This document shows, piece by piece, positions 1 through 11,880 of a stretch of DNA of 64,000 nt. How positions within the stretch are numbered: position 1 is the first letter of the stretch; each line of letters begins with the position of its first letter. A model generated the notes under the pieces. It was given only the letters and a program-made list of their open reading frames with translations. It made no database searches and had not been told where the DNA came from. The stretch is from Dichomitus squalens LYAD-421 SS1 (lineage: Eukaryota > Basidiomycota > Agaricomycetes > Polyporales > Polyporaceae): NCBI RefSeq assembly GCF_000275845.1, contig NW_006766885.1:12937-76936 (forward strand), in the 5' to 3' direction. Made by a program: the position numbers and the translations under genes.

Positions 1-1915
1 CTTCCAATGATCATGTGCTATGGATAAGACAAATGTCCACCAGCGTGCGATCCAAACTATCAGCTAATATCTCTCACACATGTGCATTCAACGACCATAT
101 CGTGGTTTGGGTGTGTCCTTCCATGGCAGGATCCTCACCAATTACCTACCATTGATGTTCATTGGCGCAGTCGTAAACGTACATTGTCGGCCATACGCCC
201 TCTACGTTATGGTAACTAATGATCCGATGCTCAGCCAGGACCGACAGTCAGTGTTCAGGCGCCCCGCAAGGTCCGGCCATTGCAGAGCATACCTGGCGAT
301 TCTCTACCAGTTTTCGCCATCCCTTTGCCATATCTCGCCAATCTGGCCGTGTAAGACGGATGCCGGACATAACTGACCATTTCTTTCGCTTTTTTGCTGA
401 TGGTGTGTGTACCACATGAGTAGTACAGCCTCAGTTATTGCAGTAACTGGCTGTGCTGTTCCATATCTTGTGACGGCTGTGTTAGACAGGCTGTGTAAAC
501 TAGCGCCTATTCAACACTGTCGAGATCATTGCCCATCGAAACTTTTCCTGATGATTTCCTATGGTTCTCGAGCAAGTTTTGACTGGGCTTCAGCTTCAAG
601 CCGGTGGAGGTGATGCTGTGGTCAAATTCGGCGTCTAACACTCGATGCTTTGACACCTCGCCGTTGCCGAAGTTTGCGCACTGCTCTGACTTCGCAACTT
701 CTTCGATCGCCCTTACCCACCCCTCTGCCTTCGCCGTCATCTGCACTCCCTTTCGCGGCCAAATGCTCTCGTGAACAATGCTCCTCGTGATGATCTTGGA
801 GTCCTTGGACACGCACATCGGCTTATCACAACTTTGTTTGATTCATGAGTCGGCCGCAGAGCTGCCTCACCGTCCCATGTCCGCAAGTCCTCTGCTGCTT
901 GGGAAGACTGAGCACATGCATGTGGGAGCCACATAGCCGGTGGCTTCCATCGTCTGAACTCAATCACAGCGGTAAGCAGCGCATATGCTACCGTGGACCC
1001 TCTGTTCGTGTTCGATTGCGTCTTCAACATTCTCTCAAGGACGAGACCTCACTCACCACGTTAGCAAGCACAAAACGCCGGACAAGACAAAGCACGCGCG
1101 TAGCGTGCTGCAGATAGAGACTCGGGTAGGAGTGGAAACAGATTCGGTGACGCTCTGAGACGAATGTGTAAGTCGCTTCTTCGGGATCTGCGTTCATGTG
1201 TTACTGCGCTCGGGGAGTTCGCGATAAGTGGTGCTTATGTGCATCCGGAACAGAGGCCACCGAAAGACAGGTGGCGAGCGCAAGAACGCCTTCAAGGCGC
1301 CATTCTGCTATCGAGCGCGAAGACTTCCTGAGTGTAACGCTGTTCGCAGCGTTCGTCAACAACGGAAGTGAGCCGCCGCTCCGGCTTCTTCTCTCTTCTT
1401 CGCACAATATCTGGCAGACGGTGATGTTGGTTGTCCACCACGCTATACCGTCGGCGGTTCGTTGTGATAGCCAAGATCTGACTATCTTGTCAGCGCCTGG
1501 TGCCTCAGTAGGGGGATGGGCGCCCAAGGACGCCCGAGTGGACCGGAGCAAGAATTGGCGCGGGCTGCTCCTTACTTACATCAGGTGCGGAGGCCCGGGC
1601 GGCAGTCAGAAAGACCGTTTCCATCAATACCGACACAAGGCGCGCACGGCATCGAGCAGCTACAGTATCGTATCGCCTTGCCGCCAGGATGTCCCATCAG
1701 CGCACCCAATCACCAATTCCGCCAGACTCGTGCGTCCTTGTCTCTCGAGCGCCCATGCTTTCCCACCCCCACTAATCGTCTCTCACCTCACCTCAAAACC
1801 TGATTGCCTGCCTACGACCGTCTCAGTCTCCCCCACTGCCGCACCCGCTTTATCCTCACAAGCTCCCCGCGCCCTCTGCGCACAATCCGTAGCCACCCCC
1901 ATTCGTTTGCTGTCG
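1..1915. other. Gene-poor left edge, upstream of the first WOPR gene
   Basis: No gene is recognisable except a weak coding-like ORF on the minus strand (507-818, listed separately). A plus-strand frame is open from 1196 into the first WOPR exon, but nothing before 1916 resembles the start of the two paralogues, so it is treated as leader or chance. Part of this interval probably serves as the promoter and 5' leader of the WOPR gene at 1916. Confidence 0.5.
507..818 (-). other. Coding-like ORF of unknown family, possibly a gene remnant
   Basis: This 103-codon frame starts at a true ATG (complement of 816-818). Its amino-acid composition is balanced (for example TAKAEGWVRAIEEVAKSEQ followed by CANFGNGE), unlike the Arg/Ser/Pro-rich chance frames around it. 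A possible donor follows the GNGE codons, so the real product could continue in further exons at lower coordinates, but I could not assemble them. The family is not recognised. It may be a fragment of a decayed gene or transposon, or chance. Confidence 0.22.
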
Positions 1916-3373
1916 ATGCAGCTCCCGACTTGTACTGGTATCCGTATCCGCTCTCTCTCGGACGCACATGTCATTTTTCACGCTGTAACCCTGGGGCTCC
2001 TCCCGATCGTCTCCAGACGCCTGGACATCGACGAACGACGTTACATTCATTCTGGCTGCGTATGTGTATGGGAAGAACGCAGCGCGTGTGGAGAGGGTAC
2101 TTCGGTAGGTCTCCTGCCATTGCTACTGTGGCCATCCCATCCCATCACAGCCACCACGTCACCTCTCTGTCTTCCCATCCAAAAGCAGTGTAGCAAGGTG
2201 CTCAACACCCGCTATCAATAGTCTGTAGGCATAGAGCGATGGACGGACGGCAGACGGTGGGGCCCTTCCAGAGTTCGCGATGTGAGTCTTGTTAACTTCC
2301 CTTCCACGGGTGTCCGATGGTCAATCGAACCAACCACTGAATGTGTTGCGCGGCTTACGCAGGAGTTCCTGTATTACCAGGAGAAGCTTCCAGAGTTTGA
2401 GGCAGACGAGGAACTGTCTTCCCTTATGTGCGTGTGGCCCCTACGCCTCTTTTATGCGCCTGCACGAGATGGCTCAAGTTCAAATCTATATTTTGCTCAC
2501 TCGCACGCGGTTACCAACGCGAACCTATTCATCGGGTGCAGATTCGGGAGCAGACTCATTAAGCAGACTTACTCAGTCTACGTGGATACGCCGTCTGGCC
2601 GGAGAAAGTGGCATCTTGGTGCGTTTCCCATGCTTCTATCCTGCACTCGTGCTGCGATCTCACGCGCCTCTCCTCCTGTATCGCACGTCGTCAACTCCCA
2701 TCCGCTTGTGTCTGATTCGGTTGATACTCGGTACGCCCCATTACCTATACGCATCCGCTCGTACCGCCCCCCTCGTTTGCCCCGCCCGCGATGGGTGATG
2801 ATCGTACTCCTGCGCACACTCAACACACCAGTCGCGTATTTTACGGGCGAGACGCTTGAGCGCTTGCTCACCGTCGATGAAATCCCCGAGCTCTCTGCAA
2901 TCAGGGACTTAGTCCCTCCGAGGAAGTACACGACGGCGCGTATGGCGCGCCAGCGTGCGCGCCCAGAGTCGTCAGGTCCGCCTCTCTTCGGACAGGAGCT
3001 CAAGCCTCTCCCCCTTTCCTCATCCTCGTCCTCCCTGTCGTCCCTCGCCTCCACCACCTCGTCGCGCAATCGCATACCGCTGTATACGATCGACCGGGGC
3101 GACATGCTCTCACCTCCAAGCTCGACACCATCTCCACAGCAGACGGATCTGCACCTGCCAGCGCTCAAGCCCCCGCCGTGGAGCCCCCCACGATGGTTCG
3201 AGGACGAGCTCGCGACACGCCAGCCGGACCTGAAGTGCGCCCAGAGCCAGAGGCTGAGGAGGAACCACACAATCGACCTTGCCCCGTTGATATACCTCCG
3301 GAAGCACCCCTACCCGCCCCGGGACGTCGCCGACGACGACATTCTGCAGAAGTTCGACTGCGAGATTGTCTAG
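1916..3373 (+). CDS. WOPR-domain (Gti1/Pac2 family) transcription factor, copy 1
   Basis: Exons read as 1916-2104, 2222-2281, 2363-2427, 2542-2618 and 2832-3373, giving 310 aa. The WOPR family (Wor1, Ryp1, Sge1, Gti1, Pac2) comprises fungal sequence-specific DNA-binding regulators of morphology, development and virulence; a nuclear role is inferred. The N-terminal half reads GIRIRSLSDAHVIFHAVTLG, then CVCVWEERSACGEG, then the family hallmark IERWTDGRRWGPSRVRD. The second half-domain has LIKQTYSVYV, RKWHL and AYFTGETLERL. A Ser/Pro-rich tail follows. The start at 1916 matches the start of copy 2 (MQ.PT). Introns after SRVRD (phase 0), before LIKQTYS (phase 2) and after WHL (phase 1) match both paralogues; the 2105-2221 intron is unique to this copy. 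Confidence in the family is high, in exact boundaries moderate. Confidence 0.88.
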
Positions 3374-5400
3374 ATTAGACGGACGGGCGGGGCCTGTATA
3401 CTTACGGCCTGACGCACGCCACGGGCGGTCGGCGCTTGCGAGCGAGAGGGAAGATGGAAGGCAGGCGCGGAGCACCAGGAACGACTGTGCGCTGATGTGT
3501 CCTCTGTGGGGCAACGTCCGCTGCATGCACCGGTCAGCGTTTGTCTTGTGTCATCAATCTTGCTTGATTGTCCACTGCTTGAACAGTTCCCAACCGTCGT
3601 CTCGCGCCTCTCTCGCCTTCCTGCATCGCTCTCGTTCGCATCCAATATCCACATCTCTTTGACGCAGCATCGCAATCAGAGTCTACGCAATCTAGGTCCT
3701 TAGTCATAGCTAGGGTCAGGTCACAACATCCGGATTTCAAGGTCTGCAAGTTGTCAAGCTCAGGCTCAAAGCTTGGGTTTTCCGACCTGAGCTCTGGGCC
3801 ATCGATGCAGCACAGCGCTACATAGCGGCAGGCGTTGCGCTCGCCTACCTCAGATCGCACAGCGAAACCCCATTACCCCATCCCAGTTTTGGCCACCTAT
3901 CGCATATAACTCGCATCCTCGTCTTGCCCCTCGGAACCAACTCCGGACACAGAGGGTGGGGCTGTGATTGCGTTTCGTCCCGTCAGGGCTGCTGATCCAC
4001 ACGTTGCGTCTCTTTGCATTCTGTCAGATCCCATCCATTCTCCATTCCCGTCTTATCCCGACGATGCCCTCACTCATGTCGGCGTCAGTGCGTCCCCATG
4101 GCCCCCCTCCTTTCATCTCGTACCCATCTATTCTCGATTACATATCATCATCCGTCATCATCGGTCGCCATCCTGCATGCACAGCTAATTCAAATCTCAG
4201 TCGTACCGTCACCGTGATCTGCTGTGCTCGGGTCTGGCCCCATGGGGTACGGGGGTGCCCAGCTCATACTGTGTCTGTATGCTTGCAATCGCTACCCCAA
4301 AATAATCCGGTTTTCCGCAGTCGTTGCGAAACGCTGAAAATTGTAACAGCGGTCTCGTGGCAATGGGCATGCCGTCCACTACCCGTCACAAGGTATGTTG
4401 GTCTGTGCCGCATCTGACTCCGAGATGCACGTCAGGATACTCGATGCCTTCTTCTGTCAGGAGGGCGTGGCCATCTTCTGCGGCCGCAGGTCATGTGTGC
4501 CGTGTCCTGAGACTCTGACTTGTGGCTAGCTGCTTCTCGCGGGCGTGCGTCTACCCATCTGCCTAGCCTGTTTGAGGTGGGCCAGACCGAGCAGTGAAGG
4601 TGCTAAGGTGAGCTGCCACATCCCGTCAGTGTCGTGCCGTCAAAGTTCGTCTGTCTGGAGACGGCTGCAGACGATCCGTCAGCGCTGCCTGGCTCCCAGG
4701 CTGGACTGAACTGGAAGAGGGGTGTACGTCGAGCCTAGGCTAGGGAAGGAGATGCCCGGCTGGTGGTGCATTCATCTCGCACTGGATCGCCGCTGCTGAT
4801 TGCCTTGTGCGTTACGTTACAGGAGACATGCCGTACGCACACCATGCCTTCCTGGATAGCTTTGTTTCTCGTTGCCCTGTTGTCAGTGCTATATATGGGC
4901 CATCGCCCTCCCAGGCCGTACGTACATACTGAGGCGACTCGCACATGGGACGTCTTCGATGAAGTGATAGGCTGGGATCTAAGACGGACCCTAATTTTAA
5001 TGCTTGCTGCCGCTGTGAGTCGAGTAGGCCCAGGCCCACAAGCCGTCGCGAGGACTCTGGACGCGCTTCCACCCGCTGGGTGATGGATAAACTCTTGCGA
5101 GAATCTACCCCAAATCTCACTGCGACTGCGAACGTGTCACAAATGCCAATTGTCTAATCCTGGCCACCGTCGTCTCGTTATGGGCCGGCCTGGAGGAATT
5201 GACTGCGTCAATGAAGGATAGATGCGGCCGTAGAGCCCCGAGCGTGCGGACTTCCAGTAAAAGAAGAGTGAGAAGAAGACAGAGAAGGCGTCGCGTACTG
5301 CACTACGCGTAGGCTCAAGTGGAGCAGGCTGCTGCTTCCCGCTTAGCAAGGGTCCTTCGCCTTTGCGTTCGTGATGATCTTGATTCTCCCGCGAGATCCA
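3374..5400. other. Intergenic stretch, no gene supported
   Basis: This is the 3' flank of WOPR copy 1 and beyond. Short frames occur on both strands without family resemblance. One (ATG at 4844) encodes a hydrophobic N-terminus resembling a signal anchor followed by a gtgagt donor, but no continuation exon was found. I see nothing else. Confidence 0.5.
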
Positions 5401-6207
5401 CCATACGTACTTGAGTACGTACACATGTCTACGCGCGTTTCGAATGAATGAAATCGCTGGTCCTGGGATCGGAAGTGGGATTTATTGAAGGCGTTGGCGG
5501 AAGGCGCTGCCCATGCCACTCCGCTCTATTGACGCTACGCGTTCCCTGATCATCTGCTGCCTTCGCGAAGGGACGCGAACGCGAGCTGCACGCGTAACGT
5601 ACAGGAAGGACGCCACTGCCGCCCGCGTCATGGTCGCGGCCGATGTGCCTCTCCCGTGCCAGTGCAGAGTGCACGTCCGCGCCCCTTCGCATCCTTTCTT
5701 TCTCGCCCTCCCTTCGATCGCGAGTTCCCTGCTTCCCTCCCCCGGCATGTGCACCCCGCGAGTGCGCTTCGGCCCCACCGTACCGTCCGCTCGTCGCCGC
5801 CTCGTCATAGTCGTCGCGCGTCCGTGCCCACGTCCTGCTCGCACGCGCGCACGTTCGCGAGTTCCATGCTCGCACCCAGCGCGCACACGAGGGCGGACGA
5901 ATCAGCGAATCCGCCTCATTGCATGCACTCGGGCTCGCGGAACAGAACGCTCCCGGCGGACGCAGCGTGGTGTGCCGCTCACGTTGACGAAGGTCAGGCC
6001 ACCCGCTGTGCCCCCGTCTCTCGGCCTCTTCCCGTGCGCTGTGTGTGGTGTACACGAACGGGCGATCAGACCACTCACCGCGTCCGCCGCCCCTGATCAG
6101 CAAAAGACACCACACGCCGCGGACTCTGCTGCTGTCAACCATGGGACGTCCTCGCGTGACCACGGGTGCACGAACCCTAAGACGGCTGGGCACGCCACAC
6201 GACCACA

Positions 6208-6239
6208 GGGGGGGGGAGGGGGGGGTGTGGGCTGGTGGG
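6208..6239 (+). repeat. Poly-G tract with G-quadruplex potential
   Basis: Nine G, one A and eight G are followed by TGT, GGG, CTGGT and GGG. At least four runs of three or more G are separated by loops of 1-6 nt, which meets the usual sequence rule for an intramolecular G-quadruplex. It lies about 4 kb upstream of WOPR copy 2. Function is unknown. Confidence 0.75.
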
Positions 6240-7406
6240 CTGGACGTCGCCGCACAAGCTGCGGCTTCGCAGAATAGCCTGCGAACACACGCGCGAGCGA
6301 GCGTAGTAGGCGCAGCCTCCCCTGCGGACGTGAGTGTGCTTCCATTGGGGCAAAACGCTAATACCCCAGACGCACCCGTTACGAGATCGATTGACGGGAT
6401 GGGGGGATGCTTCACGGTCGATCGTGCGTGTGCGAGAATGCCGGACGGTCGTGACCCCTCCCCCATTCCCCCGTCGCCATCCCAGAGGGCGGACACCTCC
6501 CCCCTACGTCTATTTTCAAGCAGAGAACCCAAGCAGCGGCGCCTCTCCCGTAGTTGGAGGAGAGGGAGGGGAGGAGAGGAGAACGCGGACGTGGGCTGCG
6601 TACTGCGCGCGAGCCTAAACCCACAGGCACGCGGCACGCGTGGGTGGACGGGGCTTCGCGTCCGTTGTGTCTGTGCAGATCGCTCCTGAGCACTGAGCAC
6701 TGGGTTCTGAGTTGCCAGGTCGCCGACGCTTCTCGCAGCGTGCGGCCTCCGGCGCCGTGACAGAGACGTGGCGGGCGATAGGCTGAGTTCTCACTCCCCC
6801 AGCGTGCGCATCGGAAAGCTGCAGCTGCAGCTGGCAGGCGTGCTTCCGGACGTCCAGAACGGGTGGATCCTTGAAGGGGCTGCGTGGATTCGCGCGTTCT
6901 GGGCCTGTGGGGCGGGGATCTTCGCTCGGACGTGCTGTCCCCAGCATCTGGCAGGATCAGGATCTTGGGCCTTCGGGGCGGCGCGTGTCTGGCAAGGCGT
7001 GCACTCGAGCACGGCGCACTCCTGCGTGCAGCGGGAGACAGCGCACGGGCGAGCGCGGACGCGCGAAGGACGGAGAACCGTCTAGCGTCGCATGAGCACG
7101 CCCCCCCAAGCGTGCGTGCGTGCGGTGGAGCCGTGTCCCGTTCGCATTCGCGTCCGCCACGACGCCGTTTTCCGTCGTTCCCTCCGGGTGCTGGTGCGAT
7201 CCCAGGCGGGCGTGGGTGGACGGCTCCCAGGCCATTCAGTCGGGATTGAGTCGAGTGCAGTGCGCGCGGGAGCTTTAGCAGCAGCTGACGGGGCGAGAAC
7301 CGAGAACGCAGCCCGCTCTCACGTCCGCGGTACCCATGACTCCCGGGGGTTGCGCCGGGCGCAGAGGCGATCTGGCCGTCGAACTCGTCCTGCGAGCTCC
7401 GACGCT

Positions 7407-7490
7407 GAATGAATGAATGAATGAACGAACGAACGAACGAACGAATGAACGAACGAACGAACGAATGAACGAACGAACGAACGAGCGAAT
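7407..7490. repeat. GAAT/GAAC tetranucleotide microsatellite with 20-bp higher-order unit
   Basis: Twenty-one consecutive tetranucleotides of the form GAAY (one is GAGC) run from 7407 to 7490. From 7443 the order GAAT followed by four GAAC repeats exactly (7443-7462, 7463-7482), so the array grew by duplicating a 20-bp unit as well as single tetramers. On the opposite strand it produces Ser-Phe-Val/Ile-His/Arg repeats in chance ORFs. Confidence 0.95.
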
Positions 7491-10154
7491 TGGGAGCGGA
7501 GTGCTGGAATCTGCGGGCTGGGCTTCGTCGACGCCGGGGGCGATGGCCGATCATGATCAGAATTAGACGTGCGGGCAAGGCACTCACGCAGAGAGCTTGC
7601 GATGGCGTGCACGCGGATATTTGGGTTTGGGCGAGCGGGACGCAACGACGGGAGAGGATGGACGAATCGAGGATGGTGCGCGCGTGCCATGCATGAATAT
7701 GGCTGGAAATGGTGGGTATTAAGTACTACGTGCGCGCGCGAAACGTACCGGTCTAGACTGCCGATGACGATCGCAGTATTAGCGGCTGCTCGCGCCGTTT
7801 TCGGTGGGACTGAGATTCCAGCTGGCTGCGACCAATCGCTATGCCGGCGGCTGTTCGCGAGGGGAAGTAAATATTAATGGATCGCGGTTGATTCACGAGG
7901 CGAGTCCGCGAATTTCGGTGCTGAATGGGGATCGGTATAGGGACGATGCGGGCAGGGCTTGGTTGAGACGGATGAAAGGATGCCAGCGCGAGCGGTTGCT
8001 GGGTCGGGTTGACATGAATTGTCACCGCGCGCGCCTCGGTCTGAAGAAACGTCCGTCATGAAATTCGTTCTGGTGTCTTTGGATGTAAGTAGGCGCTATA
8101 GATGGGCGCTTGTGGGAGACCGAGAGGGAACGGAGGCTAGCGCCGAGCTTGCCGCATCTGGCCGCGGGTGCGAATCCCAGATATGGTACGATATCTGCCC
8201 TAATTTGGCAAGCGCTGCGGCCGGCTCGCCATCACCCATGCGTAGACGCCTGCCAGGCTCCCAGACGATCGGCCAGATCTGCTTCCGTCACTGCGCTGAG
8301 AGTCTATAATAGCCCGAATAGCGTTCAGTCACCCGTTTCAACTCAAACAACAACGCCTGTAAATAGCAGCCCATCTCCTTTCGATCCTCTGTCTCCCGGC
8401 TTGACTGCATACATACACGGCCGCCCCGTCCGGCCGAGTGCACGCAATACGTTCGTCAGTTTGGTCGCCCATCCACTCCCTCGTCGGCACACGACCCAAG
8501 CCCCTCCCTGCCGCCGTCGCAGCACCTGTTCCAGGCCAGAACCCCCACGCACGAGACCACAGCTGCGCCGACCAAGACAGCGGCTCAGTGCCGCCACACG
8601 CCCGCCGACTGTATGCAGTCGCATGCCATCATCCCTTTGCCTAGCCTTTAGACAAGTCTGCGCGAGCGAGCCTATACCCGAATCTGCCTCCCAAACCCCC
8701 ACCCAATGTCCGCCGCCGTCAGACGTCCCGTCGCCTCATGGTGCCCCCCTCTCCGACGACAGGCGACACGGCACGCCTCGGCGAGGGGGAGCGAGCAGTC
8801 GGGCCTGGACCTGCTGTGTGGATCACTGATTCTGGGGTGCGTCTTCCGATTCGCCTCTCTTTCCCTCCGCTTTCGAGCTCAGCCTGACGGGCGAATCGGC
8901 GGGGGGCGGTACTGCAAGCGAGGCCGGCACCGTGTCTGAGTCTGAGAAGGGCTGCTGCACAGGACGCGGTGTGAACTGAAGCTCGCGTACATGCTGCTGT
9001 GATATGCAGCTGCATCGCGGGTTGCGCTGGCGAGATGCGTGCACGCCGGCGGTGATGGAGGCTGTCGACTGTGTTCTACGCGCGTGCGCCTCCGCGAGAC
9101 GCGAGCTCGCGGGAGCGCAGCACCAGGCTTCTTGGGTGCGAGTGCTCCTCCGGAGCCCGGAGTGGGCGGATGCAGTTTCTGGAACTCGTATGTATGCTGT
9201 TGATCTGCGCCGATGTCAGCGGGCTCGGCGAAGGGCACGCCGAGACATAGACAACGGTGCCGAGCATCCAACAGAGACCTCGGGGACGATGGGATTTCGA
9301 ACAAGGGGGGGCCAGAATCCACTTAGTGCGGGAGGAATGCTGGACAGCCGCGCGCATCGCACGCCATGGCGTCATTGGGCGTGGGCGGTGTGCGAGTCTC
9401 TGATCTCTCCTGGAGAGCACCCCGTAGCCCGACGCGCTGCGGCCCGCCGCCGCAGTCCGCTCGGCGTTCTGTCGGACGGCGTGGGGCGAGAAGGCCGGCG
9501 AGGGGGGCGTGACCTTGGGGAAGACGTAAGTCGTCTGCCGGATTTCGTTCCCGCGAAGGTTTGGAGGATGGGGTGCTTGCGCCGCACTCGCACGCGTTGC
9601 TGGGCAGACGGGAGCCGGCGGACGTCAGCGTGGTGCTGCTACGGCGGTGGAGTGGGAGCGGGATGTGCTGGGAAGTGGTCCAAGCGGCGCATGTTCGGGT
9701 TGGGGTGCCTGTGCGCGGATTGAGCAGGGAGTCAGTACTGAATGCAAGCGCGAGGGGGGCACGAGGGGGGCGAGGCGAGAGCCAGCTGTGGCCGGGGTGG
9801 GGCCGTCGCATGCGGGCGACTGAGAGGAGAGGCAAGGCGAGCAGGGACGATCAGTATGTAGACGGATATGTAATAGAGTTGATAGAGTTCGCTTGGGGGC
9901 GACTTGCGGGAAATGACTAATCTCGATTTGCCAGGATTAGAATGGCAGGGGCGATACCAAACGGCCGGCACGCGCCGGGCCCTCGGGTCTGAGTCTGCGT
10001 AGTGTCCGCTATCCCGGTTCTGGCACTCCGTCCCTCTCCCATTATATTTCCACACTTATTCCTTTGCCTGATGCGGCTAGGCACCTCGCTCTATTCCTAA
10101 GTACCTCTCCACCGTCCTCCTCCCTCTCATCAATCAGAGGCCTCTCCCCGTATC

Positions 10155-10162
10155 TATATAAT
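10155..10162 (+). promoter_or_regulatory. TATA box of WOPR copy 2
   Basis: TATATAAT lies 123 bp upstream of the start codon at 10285. Between them is a strongly pyrimidine-rich (CCTCC/CCCC) leader, a common layout in basidiomycete promoters of this type. The call rests on motif and position only. Confidence 0.55.
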
Positions 10163-10284
10163 CGTCCTCCTCCCGACCCCCGTCTTCTGCCCCCTTCTCC
10201 CCTCCGCCGGCCCGCCCCAACCACCCCACCCCCCCACCTCCACCGCCCCGCTCTATCGCCCGCGCCGACAACGTGCATACCACC

Positions 10285-11880
10285 ATGCAGCGGCCCACCC
10301 TCACCAACGTCCACATCCGCTCCGCCGCCGACGCCCACAAGCTCTTCTACGCCGTCCAGCTCGGCCTCCTCCCCAAAATCGAGAAGCGTCTCGACGCCAA
10401 CGAGCGCGCCGCCCTCCGCCCAGGAGACGTCTACGTGTGGGAGGAGAAGGGCCCCAGCACGGACACGTTCAGCGTCAGCATGGAGCGGTTCACCGAGGGC
10501 AAGTCCTGGACGGCCTCGCGTGTCCGGGAGGTGCGTGCTTCGCCGCCTCTGCGCGTTATCTCTGCGCTCACACGCTCGCTTCAGGATTTCCTCATGTACT
10601 TCGAGAGCCCGCGCAAGGGCAAGGGGAACGCGAGGTGCGTCCTATTAACCCCGAAGGACTTGCGCTGGTTGTGATAGAGCCTCTCCCCACCCCCCACCTC
10701 CTGCGTGCACCCGACCCCCCTTCTTCAGAACCTCCGAAAATCAGGTCGTTCGCCCCGGCGAGCAGGACCTGTACATCAAGCTCACCTACTCCGTAATCCG
10801 CGAGGACGTGAACCAGGACGGCTCGCCGTCCAAAGAGTCGGACGACAAGCACAAGAAGCCGCCGAAATGGCACATGAGTACGGCTTCTCTCAACTCTATG
10901 CTATTGCCCGTCCAGCGCGCGCTGACCCGCACGCCACGCAGACGCGTACTTCACCAAGCTGACCGAGGGCCAGTTGCGCACGATCGACGAAATCTCGCAG
11001 CTCCGCGATCTCGTCGTGCCCGCGGGCATTTTCAGGAGCGCGCGCACGACGAAGCCGGGCAAACGCGGGGAGGGTTCGAGGGGCGCAAGTTCGAGCGTGA
11101 AGCGTATGTACGCTCCTTTCCCTCCTCAGCCCATCCGCCGTCCGCGCGAGTCCCCGCCGCCGCCCGTCCCCGTCCTGCCCGGGCCCAGCGCGCTCGGCAG
11201 CGGCTCGTCCATCGCGCTGTCTGGGGTGCCGGAAGCGTTCGTGTCCCCGCCGCCAGGCTCGGTACCCCTCCACCCACTCCCTCCCGTGCCATACGCGTAT
11301 TCTGAGGTGATTTGGTACCTTCCTGAGTGAGTCGTTCTGGTATTTACAGACGTGCCCGCAGGAGTCGCAACTGGCTACCGCGCTCTCCCCGCACTACGGC
11401 ATGAACCTCGTCGACGAGGTGAAGCCCCCGCTCTCGCCCATGTCCGCGGCGGCGTATACCCCCACCCTCGTCGCCGCGGTCAACCAGCCGACGCCGCACT
11501 ACGCGTGGACGTCTGACACCGTCGCGTCCGCGTCCCTCGCGCACCAGCAGATGCGCGTGTCGCACTCGCACTCGCCCGCGTCCTCGGAGCGGTCCGCGCA
11601 CTCGTTCGGGTCCGCGTCCGCGCCGCACCACATGTCCCCAAGTCTGTCGAGCGCGTCCGCGTCGTCGCAGGACTCGCCGATGATGATGGCTGCGACGCCG
11701 CCGCTGTGGGAGGACGGCGAGCCGTACCGGCCTGCACCGATGCTCCCGACGGAGAAGCAACAGGCGGCGTCGCTCGATTTGGTGCCGCTCAACACGCTCC
11801 CGCGCAGCCATGTCTACAGGAGGTGCCCCGCGGACGACCGCGCGCTGCGCTTGCTCGCTCTTGCGCCGGGCGCGAGATGA
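10285..11880 (+). CDS. WOPR-domain (Gti1/Pac2 family) transcription factor, copy 2
   Basis: Exons read as 10285-10530, 10585-10634, 10729-10877, 10942-11306 and 11350-11880, giving 446 aa, the longest of the three copies. The WOPR domain fills roughly residues 1-190: NVHIRSAADAHKLFYAVQLG, DVYVWEEKG, then MERFTEGKSWTASRVRE in place of the usual RWTDG..W..SR, and LYIKLTYSVIRED, KWHMNAYFTKLTEGQLRTID in the second half. The tail is rich in Pro, Ser and Ala, typical of an activation or regulatory region. The last intron uses a weak donor (gtgatt at 11307), chosen because only it keeps frame; a stronger gtgagt at 11327 leads to a stop. A nuclear DNA-binding role is inferred from the family. Confidence 0.9.

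Larger units (their letters stand above)
5401..10154. other. Long GC-rich, CpG-rich gene-free region upstream of WOPR copy 2
   Basis: Between about 5.4 and 9.9 kb the DNA is strongly GC-rich, so long frames are open on both strands (for example 423 and 391 codons on the minus strand). Their translations are Arg/Ser/Pro/Ala-dominated and resemble no family, which argues for GC-driven openness rather than genes. The region contains a poly-G tract (6208-6239) and a GAAT/GAAC repeat (7407-7490). It ends in a pyrimidine-rich leader and a TATA box before the WOPR gene at 10285, so it is probably the extended regulatory region of that gene. Confidence 0.5.

Noticed and set aside
1196..1915. 5' extension of WOPR copy 1 to the ATG at 1196
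   Set aside because: The upstream residues do not resemble WOPR proteins, and the ATG at 1916 aligns with the start of copy 2.
4844..5083. Small secreted or membrane peptide with a hydrophobic N-terminus
   Set aside because: No second exon, homologue or promoter signal could be found; a short hydrophobic frame is likely by chance.
5429..6700. 423-codon minus-strand ORF
   Set aside because: Translation is dominated by Arg, Ser, Pro and Ala with no domain; equally long frames overlap it in other registers. GC-rich DNA explains the lack of stops.
6412..7587. 391-codon minus-strand ORF with Ser-Phe-Val-Arg repeats
   Set aside because: The repeated peptide is the GAAY microsatellite read in frame; the rest is low-complexity and unlike any family.
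8160..8200. tRNA-like B box (GGTGCGAATCCC)
   Set aside because: No A box at the right distance and no acceptor stem or cloverleaf could be folded.
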